The position numbers were made by a program, and so were the translations under genes. The notes below the pieces were generated by a model that saw only the letters and a program-made list of their open reading frames with translations, made no database searches and was not told the DNA's origin. From Caulobacteraceae bacterium (lineage in GTDB: Bacteria; Pseudomonadota; Alphaproteobacteria; Caulobacterales; Caulobacteraceae), in assembly GCA_019232665.1 (NCBI GenBank), contig JAFANN010000002.1, forward strand, positions 1 through 39,413: 39,413 bases of DNA, given 5' to 3'. Every line of letters starts with the position of its first letter. Positions within the stretch are counted from its first letter, which is position 1. This document shows, one piece after another, positions 1-14,188 of this stretch.

Positions 1-933
1 TCACGCCCCCGCGACGAGCTCCACTGCGCCCCTGGTGCGGATCGTCCAGCCCGACGTGCGCCAGGAGAGCAAGTACGACGCGGACATGTTCGCCAACATC
101 GTCCAGCGCTACGTCTCCCTGACCGCCAAGCCCTCGGCCGTGCGGCCCATCGTGGTGGTCTGGCCCGAAGGCGCGATCCCGGCGGCGATGGAGGACTATC
201 TCGCCCCCGGCGCCTGGCCGCGCGGAGCGATCGAGGGCGCGCTCGCGCCCGGCGAGACCCTGATCCTCGGCGGCTACCGCTTCGGCGCCTCGCCGACCGG
301 CGCGCCACAGACGTTCAACAGCCTCGCCGCCTTCCGCGATGGCCCTGGCGGCCTGCAGCTGGAGGCGCTCTACGACAAGTTCCGCCTGGTGCCGTTCGGC
401 GAGTTCATGCCGCTGGACAGCCTGATGAGCCGGCTGGGAGTCAAGCAGATGGTGCACGTGGGCGACGGCTTCTCGCCGGGCCCGCCGCCGACGCCGCGAC
501 GCCTGCCGGGACTTCCCGCGGCTCAGCCGCTGATCTGTTACGAGGACCTCTTCCCGGGCTTCACCAGCGACGGCGCCCGGACCGTGGGCTATCGCCCGGC
601 CTGGATCATCAACATCTCCAACGACGCCTGGTTCGGGACCGCCAGCGGGCCGCGCCAGCATATCAACATGGCCGCCTACCGCGCGATCGAGGAGGGCCTG
701 CCGATCGCCCGCGCCACGCCCACGGGGATCTCGGCGATGATCGACGCCTTCGGCCGCATCCGCCCCGGCGAGAGCCTCGGCGAGCATGCGGTGGGCGATC
801 TCGACGTGCGCCTGCCGCCGGCCCTCCCGCCCACTCTCTACGCCGAGATCGGCGACTGGGGCTTCTTCGTCCTGCTCGCGCTTTCCCTCGTCGGCGCGCG
901 CTGGCGGCGCCTGCGCCTGCCCAGGATCGCAGC

Positions 934-937
<4 letters not shown>
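1..937 (+). CDS. lnt: Apolipoprotein N-acyltransferase, C-terminal part (5' end outside window)
   Basis: Lnt transfers an acyl chain from a phospholipid to the free amino group of the lipid-modified cysteine, the last step of lipoprotein maturation in the inner membrane. The frame is open from the left edge, and the GTG at 35 is an internal Val in a stretch (LVRIVQPDVRQ) typical of the start of the periplasmic nitrilase domain, so the membrane-spanning N-terminal half lies upstream. The nitrilase-type triad is visible: Glu in VVVWPEGAIP, Lys in LYDKFRLVPFGEF and Cys in LICYEDLFP. A hydrophobic segment (GFFVLLALSLVGA) followed by a basic tail is the usual last membrane helix. The stop overlaps the probable start of trmB. 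Family assignment is very secure; only the start is unknown. Confidence 0.95.
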
Positions 938-3870
<2,933 letters not shown>

Positions 3871-3881
3871 GCGACCGGGCC

Positions 3882-4550
3882 ATGCATCGCGCCATCGCCC
3901 CACGCCGGTCCCCGGCTGGCCGGCCCGCGGCCTCGCGCACACCTCTTCGCCTGGGGCCGGGGCTGCGCGTGGGCCTCTATGGCGGCTCGTTCAACCCGCC
4001 GCACCTGGGTCACGCCCACGTCGCCGACTACGCCCGCCGCCGGCTGCATCTCGACCGGATCCTCTGGCTGGTCACACCGGGCAACCCGCTGAAGGACGAG
4101 GGGGAGCTGGAGCCCCTGGAGCAGCGCCTCGCGGACGTCCGCGCCCTTGCGGGCTCGCGCGACAGCGTGGTCACCGATCTCGAGCGGCATGTCGGCTCCC
4201 GCTATACCGTCGACACCGTCCGCTGGCTCAAGGCGCGCTATCCCGGCGTGCGGTTCGTCTGGATCATGGGGGCTGACAACCTCGCCGGCTTCCACCGCTG
4301 GAAAGGCTGGGTCGACCTGATGCGCGAGGTCCCCGTGGCGGTGGTCTCGCGGCCGGAAATGGCCCTGCGCAGCCGCTTCGCCCCGGCAGCCCGGCGCTTC
4401 GCCCCGGTCAGACTGCCGCTCGAGGCGGCCGCCCTGCTGCCGGATACGGCGCCGCCCGCCTGGGTGTACATCCCCGCGCCGTTCCGCTTCGTTTCTTCGA
4501 CCGCGCTCCGCAAATCGCGCCTGAAAAGCGGGCCGGCGCGTGCTATATGA
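3882..4550 (+). CDS. nadD: Nicotinate-nucleotide adenylyltransferase
   Basis: NadD joins nicotinic acid mononucleotide and ATP to give deamido-NAD in NAD synthesis. The product (222 aa) has the nucleotidyltransferase motif GSFNPPHLGH (residues 35-44, with the two catalytic histidines), WIMGADNLAGFHRW, and the C-terminal SSTALR motif (205-210; ISSTxIR type). About 28 residues precede the catalytic domain, rich in Arg and Pro, so the true start could lie slightly downstream, but ATG 3882 is the only good upstream start. It sits 11 bases after proB and before rsfS, a common alphaproteobacterial order. Confidence 0.94.
   Translation: MHRAIAPRRSPAGRPAASRTPLRLGPGLRVGLYGGSFNPPHLGHAHVADYARRRLHLDRILWLVTPGNPLKDEGELEPLEQRLADVRALAGSRDSVVTDLERHVGSRYTVDTVRWLKARYPGVRFVWIMGADNLAGFHRWKGWVDLMREVPVAVVSRPEMALRSRFAPAARRFAPVRLPLEAAALLPDTAPPAWVYIPAPFRFVSSTALRKSRLKSGPARAI
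4521..4549 (+). promoter_or_regulatory. Candidate sigma70-type promoter for rsfS-rlmH
   Basis: Inside the end of nadD there is CTGAAA, a 17-base spacer, then TATATG. Each hexamer matches the consensus at four of six positions. Transcription from here would start near 4556 and place the proposed rsfS start (4588) in a short leader carrying an AAAAGGA ribosome binding site. This is a pattern match only. Confidence 0.3.
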
Positions 4551-4587
4551 GGCGAGGCGATTACCGCCCTGCAAAAGGATTTCTACT

Positions 4588-4989
4588 CTGGCTTCCGAAC
4601 CTGTGACCTCTTCGATTTCCGTCCGCCCCGCTTCTGAAGCCACGGACGCCAAGCCTCTCGAAAAACTGATCCTCGACAGGCTCGACGACGAAAAGGCCCA
4701 GGACATCATCCTCATCGACATGGCCGGCCAGAGCTCGATCGCCGACGGGCTGATCATCGCCTCCGGCCGTTCGCACCGGCACGTGGGCGCCATGGCCGAT
4801 CACCTGCTGCGCGCGCTGAAAGACGCCGGATACGGCAAGGCCAGGATCGAGGGCCTGCCCTCGTGCGACTGGGTGCTGATCGACGTGGGCGACGTGATCG
4901 TCCACCTGTTCCGCCCCGAAGTGCGCAGCTTCTACAATATCGAGAAGATCTGGTCGGTGGATTCCGGCCACCGCGTGGCGGCGAACTGA
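4588..4989 (+). CDS. rsfS: Ribosomal silencing factor RsfS (Iojap family)
   Basis: RsfS binds ribosomal protein L14 on the 50S subunit and blocks joining with 30S, slowing translation when nutrients are short. The RsfS domain is complete: LILDRLDDEKAQDIILIDM, SSIADGLIIASGRSHRHV, GLPSCDWVLIDVGDVIVHLF and RSFYNIEKIW. The start is uncertain. The track uses GTG 4540, which overlaps nadD and falls within a possible -10 element. CTG 4588 has an AAAAGGA sequence seven bases upstream and gives a 133-residue protein; GTG 4603 is another option. Function is secure. It precedes rlmH with a four-base overlap. Confidence 0.9.
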   Translation: MASEPVTSSISVRPASEATDAKPLEKLILDRLDDEKAQDIILIDMAGQSSIADGLIIASGRSHRHVGAMADHLLRALKDAGYGKARIEGLPSCDWVLIDVGDVIVHLFRPEVRSFYNIEKIWSVDSGHRVAAN

Positions 4990-5459
4990 GCCTCCAGATC
5001 GTCCTGCTCTGCGTCGGGCGGCTCGGCGGAGCGCCCGAGGCGAAACTCGCGGTCGACTGGGCCTCGCGCGCCACCGCTGCCGGCCGCGCGATAGGGCTTG
5101 GACCCGTCGAGATCGTCGAGGTCGAGTCCCGCAAACCCGGCAAGTCGGCCGAGGCCGAGGCGCTGCTCGCCCGCCTTGGATCCGAAGACACCCTGATCGC
5201 CTGCGACGAGCACGGCCGCGCGCTGGCGTCCCGCGCTTTCGCCGCCAGCCTGGCGCGTCTGAGGGACGAGGGGATCCGCCGCGCGACCTTCGTCATCGGC
5301 GGGGCCGACGGCCTCGACCCCGAAGTCCTCGGGCGGGCGCGCGAGCGGCTCGCGTTCGGGCCGCAGACCTGGCCGCACGCCCTCGTGCGAGCCATGCTCG
5401 CCGAGCAGGTCTACCGCGCTGTCAGCATTCTCGGGGGTTCGCCCTATCACCGCGACTAA
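4986..5459 (+). CDS. rlmH: 23S rRNA (pseudouridine-1915-N3)-methyltransferase
   Basis: RlmH is a SPOUT-fold enzyme that methylates pseudouridine 1915 in helix 69 of 23S rRNA, acting on assembled 70S ribosomes. The C-terminal knot region is clear: FVIGGADGLDP, then PHALVRAMLAEQVYRA and GGSPYHRD at the extreme C-terminus. The track ORF at 4863 is extended by rsfS shadow. The homologous N-terminus (SLQIVLLCVGRL) begins immediately after CTG 4986, which overlaps the rsfS stop as CTGA; no ATG, GTG or TTG fits. The resulting 157 residues agree with the usual ~155. Coupled to rsfS. Confidence 0.93.
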   Translation: MSLQIVLLCVGRLGGAPEAKLAVDWASRATAAGRAIGLGPVEIVEVESRKPGKSAEAEALLARLGSEDTLIACDEHGRALASRAFAASLARLRDEGIRRATFVIGGADGLDPEVLGRARERLAFGPQTWPHALVRAMLAEQVYRAVSILGGSPYHRD

Positions 5460-5554
5460 AGGCCCGCAGCCCTGTTCAAGTGGCCGCAGGTATAGGATGC
5501 TTAGGCGGTAGGCGCGCCACATTCCCGGCGCCCCGTTCGGGCATGGCGTTGGTC

Positions 5555-6976
5555 ATGAAGAAATACATGCTGATCGGCGTGTCGGCATTCGTCCTCGGCG
5601 CCGGAACCATGGCCTACGTCAGTCAGCAGGCTGCGGCCCAGTCTGAATCGGCGTCCACCGACTACCACATGCTCCGGCTTTACGGCGACGTTCTGGAGTC
5701 GATCGTCGACCGTGACTATGTCGCGCCAGTCGATAACAAAAAACTGATCGTCGCATCGCTCAAGGGCATGCTGACGTCTCTCGATCCGCACTCCGACTAC
5801 CTGACTCCGGAAGACTATCAGGAGATGCAGGACCAGACCCGGGGCGAATACGGCGGCCTGGGCATCGAAATCTCCAGCGAGGACGGCGTGGTCAAGGTGA
5901 TCTCGCCGATCGATGGCACGCCCGCATCGCGCGCAGGCATCAAGCCCGGCGACTACATCACCGCGGTCAACGGCCAGAGCATCCTTGGCCTGTCGGTCAA
6001 CGACGCGGTCAAGCAGATGCGCGGCAAGATCGGCGAGCCGGTGACCCTGACCATCGCCCGCGACAAGACCGACCCCTTCGACGTCAAGCTGGTGCGCGAG
6101 GAGATCGTGCCCAAGTCGGTCACCTCCCGGATGGAGGGCGACTACGGCTACGTCCGGCTCTCGAGCTTCACCGAGCGCGCGACCGACGACACCAAGGCGG
6201 CGATCGAGTCCCTTAAGGCCAAGAACCCGCACATGAAGGGCCTGGTCTTCGACCTGCGCAACAACCCGGGCGGCCTGCTCGACCAGGCGGTCGGCGTGGC
6301 GGGCCTCTTCCTCGACGGGGGCGAGATCGTCTCCCAGCGCGGACGCGATCCCCACGACATCGAACGCTACAACGCCAAGCCCGGCGTGAAGCTGAGCGGC
6401 GTGCCGGTCGTGGTGCTGATCAACAGCGGCACGGCCTCGGCGGCCGAGATCGTCGCCGGAGCTCTGCAGGATCGTCACCGCGCCGAGATCGTCGGCCTCA
6501 CCAGCTTCGGCAAGGGATCGGTGCAGACCGTGATCCCGATCCGCGGCGGGCTGGACGGGGCGGTCAAGATCACCACGGCACGCTACTACACGCCTTCCGG
6601 CCGCTCGATTCAGCGCACGGGCATCCAACCCGACCTGGAGGTGGCCGCGACGCGCGAGCAGGCGCAGGAAGTCGCCGACGAGGCGTTCCAGTTCAGCGAG
6701 GCCAGCTTCAAGAACGCCCTCTCCAGCGACGAGGGCAAGGCGCGGGTCGGCCCGCACGAGCCCGCCGAGGAGCCGCCGGCCGCCTTCGACGAGAAGAAGG
6801 GCGACTTCCAGCTCGTCCGTGCCCTCGACGTTCTCAAGTATGGCTCCGTCGCCAACACGCCGAAGATGGAGAAGCCCAAGGCGACGCTCGCCGCGGCGGT
6901 CGCCCTGCACGCGGGCAAGGGCCAGGTCGTGAAGCCTGGCGCGACCGCGCCGAGTCCGGCCGAAAAGCCGAACTGA
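5555..6976 (+). CDS. ctpA: Carboxyl-terminal processing protease, S41 family
   Basis: This is a periplasmic serine protease of the CtpA/Prc type that trims or degrades envelope proteins from the C-terminus. The 473-residue product has an N-terminal signal or anchor (MKKYMLIGVSAFVLGAGTMA), a PDZ domain (about 85-170, with GGLGIEI and SRAGIKPGDYI), and the S41 catalytic core with Ser295 in SGTASAAEIV and Lys320 in SFGKGSVQT. A low-complexity Ala/Pro/Lys tail ends the protein. ATG 5555 is chosen because the signal sequence begins there; ATG 5543 is an alternative. In many relatives an envC-like peptidase gene lies between rlmH and ctpA; here only 95 bases separate them. Confidence 0.94.
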   Translation: MKKYMLIGVSAFVLGAGTMAYVSQQAAAQSESASTDYHMLRLYGDVLESIVDRDYVAPVDNKKLIVASLKGMLTSLDPHSDYLTPEDYQEMQDQTRGEYGGLGIEISSEDGVVKVISPIDGTPASRAGIKPGDYITAVNGQSILGLSVNDAVKQMRGKIGEPVTLTIARDKTDPFDVKLVREEIVPKSVTSRMEGDYGYVRLSSFTERATDDTKAAIESLKAKNPHMKGLVFDLRNNPGGLLDQAVGVAGLFLDGGEIVSQRGRDPHDIERYNAKPGVKLSGVPVVVLINSGTASAAEIVAGALQDRHRAEIVGLTSFGKGSVQTVIPIRGGLDGAVKITTARYYTPSGRSIQRTGIQPDLEVAATREQAQEVADEAFQFSEASFKNALSSDEGKARVGPHEPAEEPPAAFDEKKGDFQLVRALDVLKYGSVANTPKMEKPKATLAAAVALHAGKGQVVKPGATAPSPAEKPN

Positions 6977-6998
6977 CTTGGCGAGGGACAAGGCCGGG

Positions 6999-7514
6999 AT
7001 GGGCGGCGAGGATTTCGACCCTCCCTACCCGGAAGCGCTCGCGCGCTACCGTCCGAACGTCGGCGTCGTTCTGATCAATGGCCATGGCAAGCTCTGGTTG
7101 GGACGCCGGAGCGACTCGCCCGGACCCCGCAACTGGCAGTTCCCGCAGGGCGGAGTGGACAAGGGCGAGGACCTGCTCGCCGCCGCGCTGCGCGAGCTGC
7201 ACGAGGAGACCGGCGCGAGCTCGGCAGCTCTGATCGGGCGGACCAGCGAGTGGATGGCCTACGCTTTCCCGCCCTCCCACCGCCGCAGCCGCGGTTCCGG
7301 TCGCTGGATCGGCCAGAAGCAGATCTGGTTCGCGCTCCGGTTCACCGGCGAAGACACCGAGTTCGACCTCGCGGCGCACGACCCGCCGGAATTCGACGCG
7401 TGGCGCTGGGTTGGGCCGGAAGACGTGCTTCCCTACGTGGTCGAGTTCAAGCAGGCGACCTACGAGCGGGTGCTCGAGGCTTTCCGCCCGCTGATTACGC
7501 CTTCCCCTGCCTGA
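6999..7514 (+). CDS. rppH: RNA pyrophosphohydrolase (Nudix)
   Basis: RppH removes pyrophosphate from 5'-triphosphorylated RNA, opening transcripts to RNase E decay; related enzymes hydrolyse Ap5A. The Nudix box GGVDKGEDLLAAALRELHEETG is intact, preceded by WLGRRSDSPGPRNWQFPQ, and the RppH-type C-terminal part (GQKQIWFALRF, FDAWRWVGPEDVLPYVVEFK) is present. The track uses TTG 6978 just after the ctpA stop, but ATG 6999 is preceded by GAGGGA at about ten bases and yields 171 residues beginning in the region conserved in the family. Position after ctpA is usual in alphaproteobacteria. Confidence 0.92.
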   Translation: MGGEDFDPPYPEALARYRPNVGVVLINGHGKLWLGRRSDSPGPRNWQFPQGGVDKGEDLLAAALRELHEETGASSAALIGRTSEWMAYAFPPSHRRSRGSGRWIGQKQIWFALRFTGEDTEFDLAAHDPPEFDAWRWVGPEDVLPYVVEFKQATYERVLEAFRPLITPSPA

Positions 7515-7621
7515 CGCCGATTGACGCGGCGCAGCGTTGCATGTGTGCCGCGGCGGCCACATCGGTGTAGCTCTGCGACTCGCCCTGAAACGTCACCGGG
7601 GCCAGGAGGGTTTGGGTCCGA

Positions 7622-8392
7622 GTGAAACGATCGATCGTCATGGTCCACGGAGCGTTCTGTGGAGGGTGGGCTTTCAACCGCTTTCGACGACCCTTCGAGG
7701 CCGCAGGCTACGACGTGAGCGCGCCAGACCTGCCGGGGCACGAGGACTTCCCTCATCGCCGGCCCGTCGCCGGACTTTCCATGACCGACTACGCCGCGGC
7801 GATCGCCAAGGTCATCGACGCCCAGGAAAGCCCGCCTGTGCTTATCGGCCACTCGCTCGGGGGTCTGGTGGCCCAGCTCGCCGCGGCGCGCGCCCGTGTC
7901 GCTGGCCTCATCCTTCTCGCGCCATCGGCGCCCTGGGGCGTCACTGGCTCGAGCCCGGAGGAGGCGGCCTCCGCCGTCGGCCTCTACGCTCTGGGCCCCC
8001 TATGGGCGATGAGCGCGGTGGATCCTTCCAAGGACTTGGCGCGGCGATACCTCGTCGATCGCCTGCCGCGGGAAGGCCGAAAGTGGGTCTACGAGCGGTT
8101 GCGACCCGAGAGCGGCCGGGCCCTCTTCGAGACGCTCAACTGGTGGCTGGACCCGTTCGCCTCCACCCTTGTCCCGCCCCACAGCGTCGGCGCGCCCGTG
8201 CTGGGGATCGCCGGCGGCTCCGACGCCATCCATCCGGTGGCGACCGTGCGGGCCACGGTGAGCCGCCTTGGCGGCAACCTGAGCGTCGCCAAGGGCGCCA
8301 GCCACTGGCTCCCAGGCGAGCCCGGCTGGCAGGAGGTGGCGGAAGAATGCCTCGACTGGATCGAGGGCCTGGAGACCCGCGCGGCGGCCTGA
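7622..8392 (+). CDS. Alpha/beta hydrolase
   Basis: The product (256 aa) is a full alpha/beta-hydrolase fold. The oxyanion-hole motif VHGAFCGGW is near residue 8, the nucleophile elbow is GHSLGG, the acid is probably the Asp in GIAGGSDAIHP and the catalytic His is in KGASHWLPGE. There is no signal peptide, so it should be cytoplasmic. GTG 7622 starts directly before the first beta strand. The substrate cannot be told from sequence; it resembles the many esterase- or lipase-like hydrolases of this class. It faces the VOC gene with three bases between stops. Confidence 0.85.
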   Translation: MKRSIVMVHGAFCGGWAFNRFRRPFEAAGYDVSAPDLPGHEDFPHRRPVAGLSMTDYAAAIAKVIDAQESPPVLIGHSLGGLVAQLAAARARVAGLILLAPSAPWGVTGSSPEEAASAVGLYALGPLWAMSAVDPSKDLARRYLVDRLPREGRKWVYERLRPESGRALFETLNWWLDPFASTLVPPHSVGAPVLGIAGGSDAIHPVATVRATVSRLGGNLSVAKGASHWLPGEPGWQEVAEECLDWIEGLETRAAA

Positions 8393-8395
8393 GTC

Positions 8396-8764
8396 TCAGG
8401 GCCGCCAGTTGAGCTCGATGTTCACCCCGTTGAGGTCGCGCACGAACACCTGGCGCGCCTGTGATCCTGGGACATCGGTGAGGCGATAGGCGATCCCCGC
8501 CTCGTCCAGGCGGCGGACGACTCCCTCGAGATCGTCGATGCGGAAGGCGAAGTGGTCGAGGGCTGCGTCCGAGGACGGCCCTTTGGCCTCGGCAAGCTCG
8601 ACCAGGTGGACCACTGCGGTGTCGCCGGCATAGAGCCACGCGCCGCCGAAGGCGAAAGGCGGACGCCATCCTTCCGTCAGTCCCAGCACGTCGAGGAAGA
8701 ACCGCTTGGTCTCCTCAAGGCGTGGCGTTCCGATGTTGATGTGGTCGATGCCGCGGATGGCCAT
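8396..8764 (-). CDS. VOC-family protein (glyoxalase/dioxygenase fold)
   Basis: This 122-residue protein has the two babbb modules of the vicinal oxygen chelate superfamily. Likely metal ligands are His8 (GIDHINIGT), His71 (LDHFAF) and Glu117 (GVNIELNW). The pattern is closest to single-domain glyoxalase or extradiol-dioxygenase-like proteins, but the substrate is not evident. It is the last gene of a minus-strand run after the CBU_0592-type gene. Confidence 0.8.
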   Translation of the reverse strand: MAIRGIDHINIGTPRLEETKRFFLDVLGLTEGWRPPFAFGGAWLYAGDTAVVHLVELAEAKGPSSDAALDHFAFRIDDLEGVVRRLDEAGIAYRLTDVPGSQARQVFVRDLNGVNIELNWRP

Positions 8765-8782
8765 CAGGCGTTCCCTGCCAGT

Positions 8783-9028
8783 TCAGCGCCGCCGTTGTAG
8801 CGCAAGGCGAACCAGCCCGAAGGCCGCGATCGCCGCCCAGGCGGCCTCCACCAGCAAGGCCGAGAGATTGAAAGCCCGCAAGAGCGAAACGATGATCAGC
8901 CCCGACCCGGCCAGATTCATCACCAGCGAGGGAGCCCGCGTGGGGTCCAGGCGGCGAAGCTGCGCGCCGGCGTAGGCGACCAGGATCAGGCTCACGCCGA
9001 CCAGGCCGCACAGGTCCCACGCGCTCAC
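8783..9028 (-). CDS. Small CBU_0592-family membrane protein
   Basis: The 81-residue product consists of three hydrophobic segments (LCGLVGVSLILVAYAGAQL, SLVMNLAGSGLIIVSLL, LLVEAAWAAIAAFGLVRLAL) separated by short loops. The pattern of an AY-x-Q motif in the first segment, LN in the second and a W-x2-I in the third fits the CBU_0592-like membrane domain, whose function is unknown. It begins with GTG and lies 15 bases downstream of the secreted Pro/Ala-rich protein gene, so co-transcription is likely. Confidence 0.72.
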   Translation of the reverse strand: MSAWDLCGLVGVSLILVAYAGAQLRRLDPTRAPSLVMNLAGSGLIIVSLLRAFNLSALLVEAAWAAIAAFGLVRLALQRRR

Positions 9029-9043
9029 CCCGAGCGTCGCGTC

Positions 9044-9832
9044 TCAGCTCGCCGGGTGGTTCGAGTAGATGAGCGTCGAGGTGTCGCCGGAGCGGGTCTC
9101 GGGCGAGTTGTCCGCCTTGCGCGTCGTCGTCAGCACCATCGCCTCGTTGCGGCCGTTGGCGGAGTGCTCCCAGGAGCGGACGATGTACTCGCTGCCGTCC
9201 TCGGTGTGCTTGTAATTGCTCGCCAAGGTCCAATCGTGGCTAAACACGGCCCAGTTGTGCAGGGCCGTCACCAGATCCTTCGCCGGCTCGTCGATATTCA
9301 CTGCGTGCACAATCTGGACTTGGCAGTCGTTGGGGTTGGAGCCGGGCGGAAGCAGGGTGAACTGGAAGTTCGGGCCCTTGAGGACCCAGTTGTCGCCCGA
9401 CTTCTTGAACTTGTCGTTGCGCGCGTACTTGCCGAGGTCCTTGTCCCCGGCGGTCGCTGCGGGGATGCAGACGTCCTCGAGGACCTTCAGCGCGGCGATT
9501 GCCGCCGGATCGGTCGGCGGCGCCGGTGGCGCGGCAGGCGCAGCCTCAGCGGGTGCGGGTGGCGCCGGAGGCGTCGCGCCGGGGGGCTGGTTCCCGGGAA
9601 CGGTTGGAGGCGGCGGCGCGGCGGCGGGTGCGGCCGTCGAAGGCGTTGTCGGAGCAGCCTGCGGCGTCGTGGGAGCAGTCTGCGGCGTCGCCGGCGCGGG
9701 CTGGGCTGGCTGGGGCGCAGCGGCGGCGGGGGCGGCTGGAGCGGGGGCGGCCGGAGTTTCCGGCTGCGTCTGCGCCATGGCTAGAGGAGCCAGGCTGGCG
9801 GCGGCCATCAGGCTGGCGAAGGCGAGGCGCAT
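9044..9832 (-). CDS. Secreted protein with long Pro/Ala linker and conserved C-terminal domain
   Basis: The 262-residue product starts with a clear Sec signal peptide (MRLAFASLMAAASLAPLAMA, cleavage after AMA), followed by roughly 85 residues made almost wholly of Ala, Pro, Thr and Gln. The last ~155 residues form a folded-looking domain with two cysteines (VCIPAAT and NDCQVQI) that could form a disulfide, and motifs SNYKHTEDGSEYIVRSW and STLIYSNHPAS. I do not recognise a named family; similar layouts occur in hypothetical Caulobacterales proteins. A periplasmic or outer-membrane-associated role is an inference from the signal and linker only. Confidence 0.72.
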   Translation of the reverse strand: MRLAFASLMAAASLAPLAMAQTQPETPAAPAPAAPAAAAPQPAQPAPATPQTAPTTPQAAPTTPSTAAPAAAPPPPTVPGNQPPGATPPAPPAPAEAAPAAPPAPPTDPAAIAALKVLEDVCIPAATAGDKDLGKYARNDKFKKSGDNWVLKGPNFQFTLLPPGSNPNDCQVQIVHAVNIDEPAKDLVTALHNWAVFSHDWTLASNYKHTEDGSEYIVRSWEHSANGRNEAMVLTTTRKADNSPETRSGDTSTLIYSNHPAS

Positions 9833-9864
9833 CTTCCGAAGTCTTCCCTAATAAGTCTGGCCAT

Positions 9865-9893
9865 CGCGGCCCCCGCCGGTGCGGAGGACCGCG
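9865..9893 (-). terminator. Hairpin after the atp operon
   Basis: Read on the minus strand, CGCGGTCCTC can pair with the downstream GGGGGCCGCG through ten positions, including two G-U pairs, with a ten-base loop. It lies 42 bases after the atpC stop. No T tract follows, so intrinsic termination is possible but not certain. Confidence 0.35.
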
Positions 9894-9934
9894 GCTGTGT
9901 TGTCTAGCTCATCCGCCGCCGAGGGCAAATGGCG

Positions 9935-10200
9935 TCAGAGAACGACCTCGTCGGCCTTTTCGGCGAGAATCGTCAGGCCCTGGGGCGTCACATCGGCGAA
10001 TCCGCCATGCACTTCGAAGACCCGCTGGCCTCCATTGTTGTGCACGTGGACCCGCCCCTCCTTGAGGGTGGTCATGAACGGCGCATGGCCGGCCAGGACG
10101 CCGAAGTCGCCTTCCGCGCCCGGAGCGTCCACCCGGTCGACCTCGCCGGCGAAGAGTTCCTTCTCCGGTGAGACGAGGGCGAAGTGGAGCTTCTCGGCCA

Positions 10201-10201
<1 letters not shown>
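9935..10201 (-). CDS. atpC: F1 ATP synthase epsilon subunit (short form)
   Basis: Epsilon connects the gamma stalk to the c-ring. The product (88 aa) contains the N-terminal beta-sandwich domain (LHFALVSPEKELFAGEVD, APGAEGDFGVLAGHAPFMT, VFEVHGGFADV) and ends at LAEKADEVVL, so the C-terminal two-helix domain that inhibits hydrolysis in many bacteria is missing. ATG 10201 overlaps the atpD stop by one base (TGATG); the TTG at 10204 in the track is not needed. The stop is a normal TGA and nothing downstream looks like the lost helices, so this appears to be a natural short form rather than a frameshift. Confidence 0.95.
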
Positions 10202-11736
<1,535 letters not shown>

Positions 11737-12609
11737 TCAGAGCGCCTCGGCGCCGGAGATGATCTCGATCAGCTCCTTGGTGATCTGCGCCTGACGCGTG
11801 CGGTTCTTGATCAGGGTGAGCTTGGCGATGAGTTCGCCAGCATTGCGGGTGGCGTTGTCCATGGCGGCCATCTGGGCCGCGAAGAAGCCGGCCTGGTTCT
11901 CCATGAGGGCCGCCAGGATTTGGGTAGTGATGTTGCGCGGGAGAAGGGTCTCGAGGATCGCCGACTCCTCGGGCTCGTACTCGTAGGCGGCGCCCTTGAG
12001 ATCGAGGCTGGGACCTGCGCCTTCGACCTGCGCCGGGACCAGCTGCTTGAGCGTAGGCACCTGGCTCACCGTGGAGGCGAAGCGGTTGTAGACCAGGGTG
12101 ACGACGTCGACTTCCCCGGCCTCGAAGCGCTTGATCACAAGGTTCGCAACCTCCTGCGCCTTCTCGAAGGTCGGTGAGGCGCCCGCCTCGAGCGAGGCGA
12201 CCATGCGTTCGCCCACGATCCGGCGCAGCTGGTCGCGCGCCTTGCGGCCGACCGTGATCACCTTCACTTCGCGGCCTTCGGACGTGCGAGCGGCGATGTG
12301 GTCTCGCGCCATGCGGACGATCGAGGAGTTGAAGCCGCCGGCCAGGCCGCGGTCGGCCGTCGCGACGACGACGAGTTCGCGGCGGGACGAGCCCGTTCCG
12401 GCGAGCAGCGGCGGCGCCCCCGCGCCGGAAACTCCGGCGGCGAGGTTGGCGATCACCGCGGCCATGCGCTCGGCGTAGGGCCGGGCGTTCTCCGCCGCGT
12501 CGCGGGCGCGGCGCAGCTTCGAGGCCGCCACCATCTGCAGCGCCTTGGTGATCTTCTGCGTCGCCTGCACGCTGGCGATGCGGCTACGGATTTCCTTCAG
12601 GCTGGCCAT
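11737..12609 (-). CDS. atpG: F1 ATP synthase gamma subunit
   Basis: Gamma is the central rotor shaft of F1. The 290-residue product begins [35 protein letters not shown], the typical N-terminal coiled-coil helix, has GLAGGFNSS in the Rossmann-like domain, and ends with the conserved C-terminal helix [15 protein letters not shown] and [22 protein letters not shown]. Length and ends are normal. It is 31 bases downstream of atpA and 18 bases upstream of atpD. Confidence 0.98.
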   Translation of the reverse strand: MASLKEIRSRIASVQATQKITKALQMVAASKLRRARDAAENARPYAERMAAVIANLAAGVSGAGAPPLLAGTGSSRRELVVVATADRGLAGGFNSSIVRMARDHIAARTSEGREVKVITVGRKARDQLRRIVGERMVASLEAGASPTFEKAQEVANLVIKRFEAGEVDVVTLVYNRFASTVSQVPTLKQLVPAQVEGAGPSLDLKGAAYEYEPEESAILETLLPRNITTQILAALMENQAGFFAAQMAAMDNATRNAGELIAKLTLIKNRTRQAQITKELIEIISGAEAL

Positions 12610-12640
12610 GACCGGCTGGTGGCTTTCCTTCGGGCGAGCG

Positions 12641-14188
<1,548 letters not shown>

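Noticed and set aside
5501-6991. 496-aa minus-strand ORF opposite ctpA
   Set aside because: Full-length antisense shadow; low-complexity, Arg/Ala/Asp-rich translation with no motif.
7495-7677. 60-aa minus-strand ORF between rppH and the hydrolase
   Set aside because: It overlaps the hydrolase start and the rppH end, and has no homology I recognise or clear ribosome site.
9470-9780. Repetitive GC-rich stretch resembling a repeat array
   Set aside because: It encodes the Pro/Ala linker of the secreted protein; units are irregular and have no conserved spacing, so it is neither CRISPR nor a tandem array.
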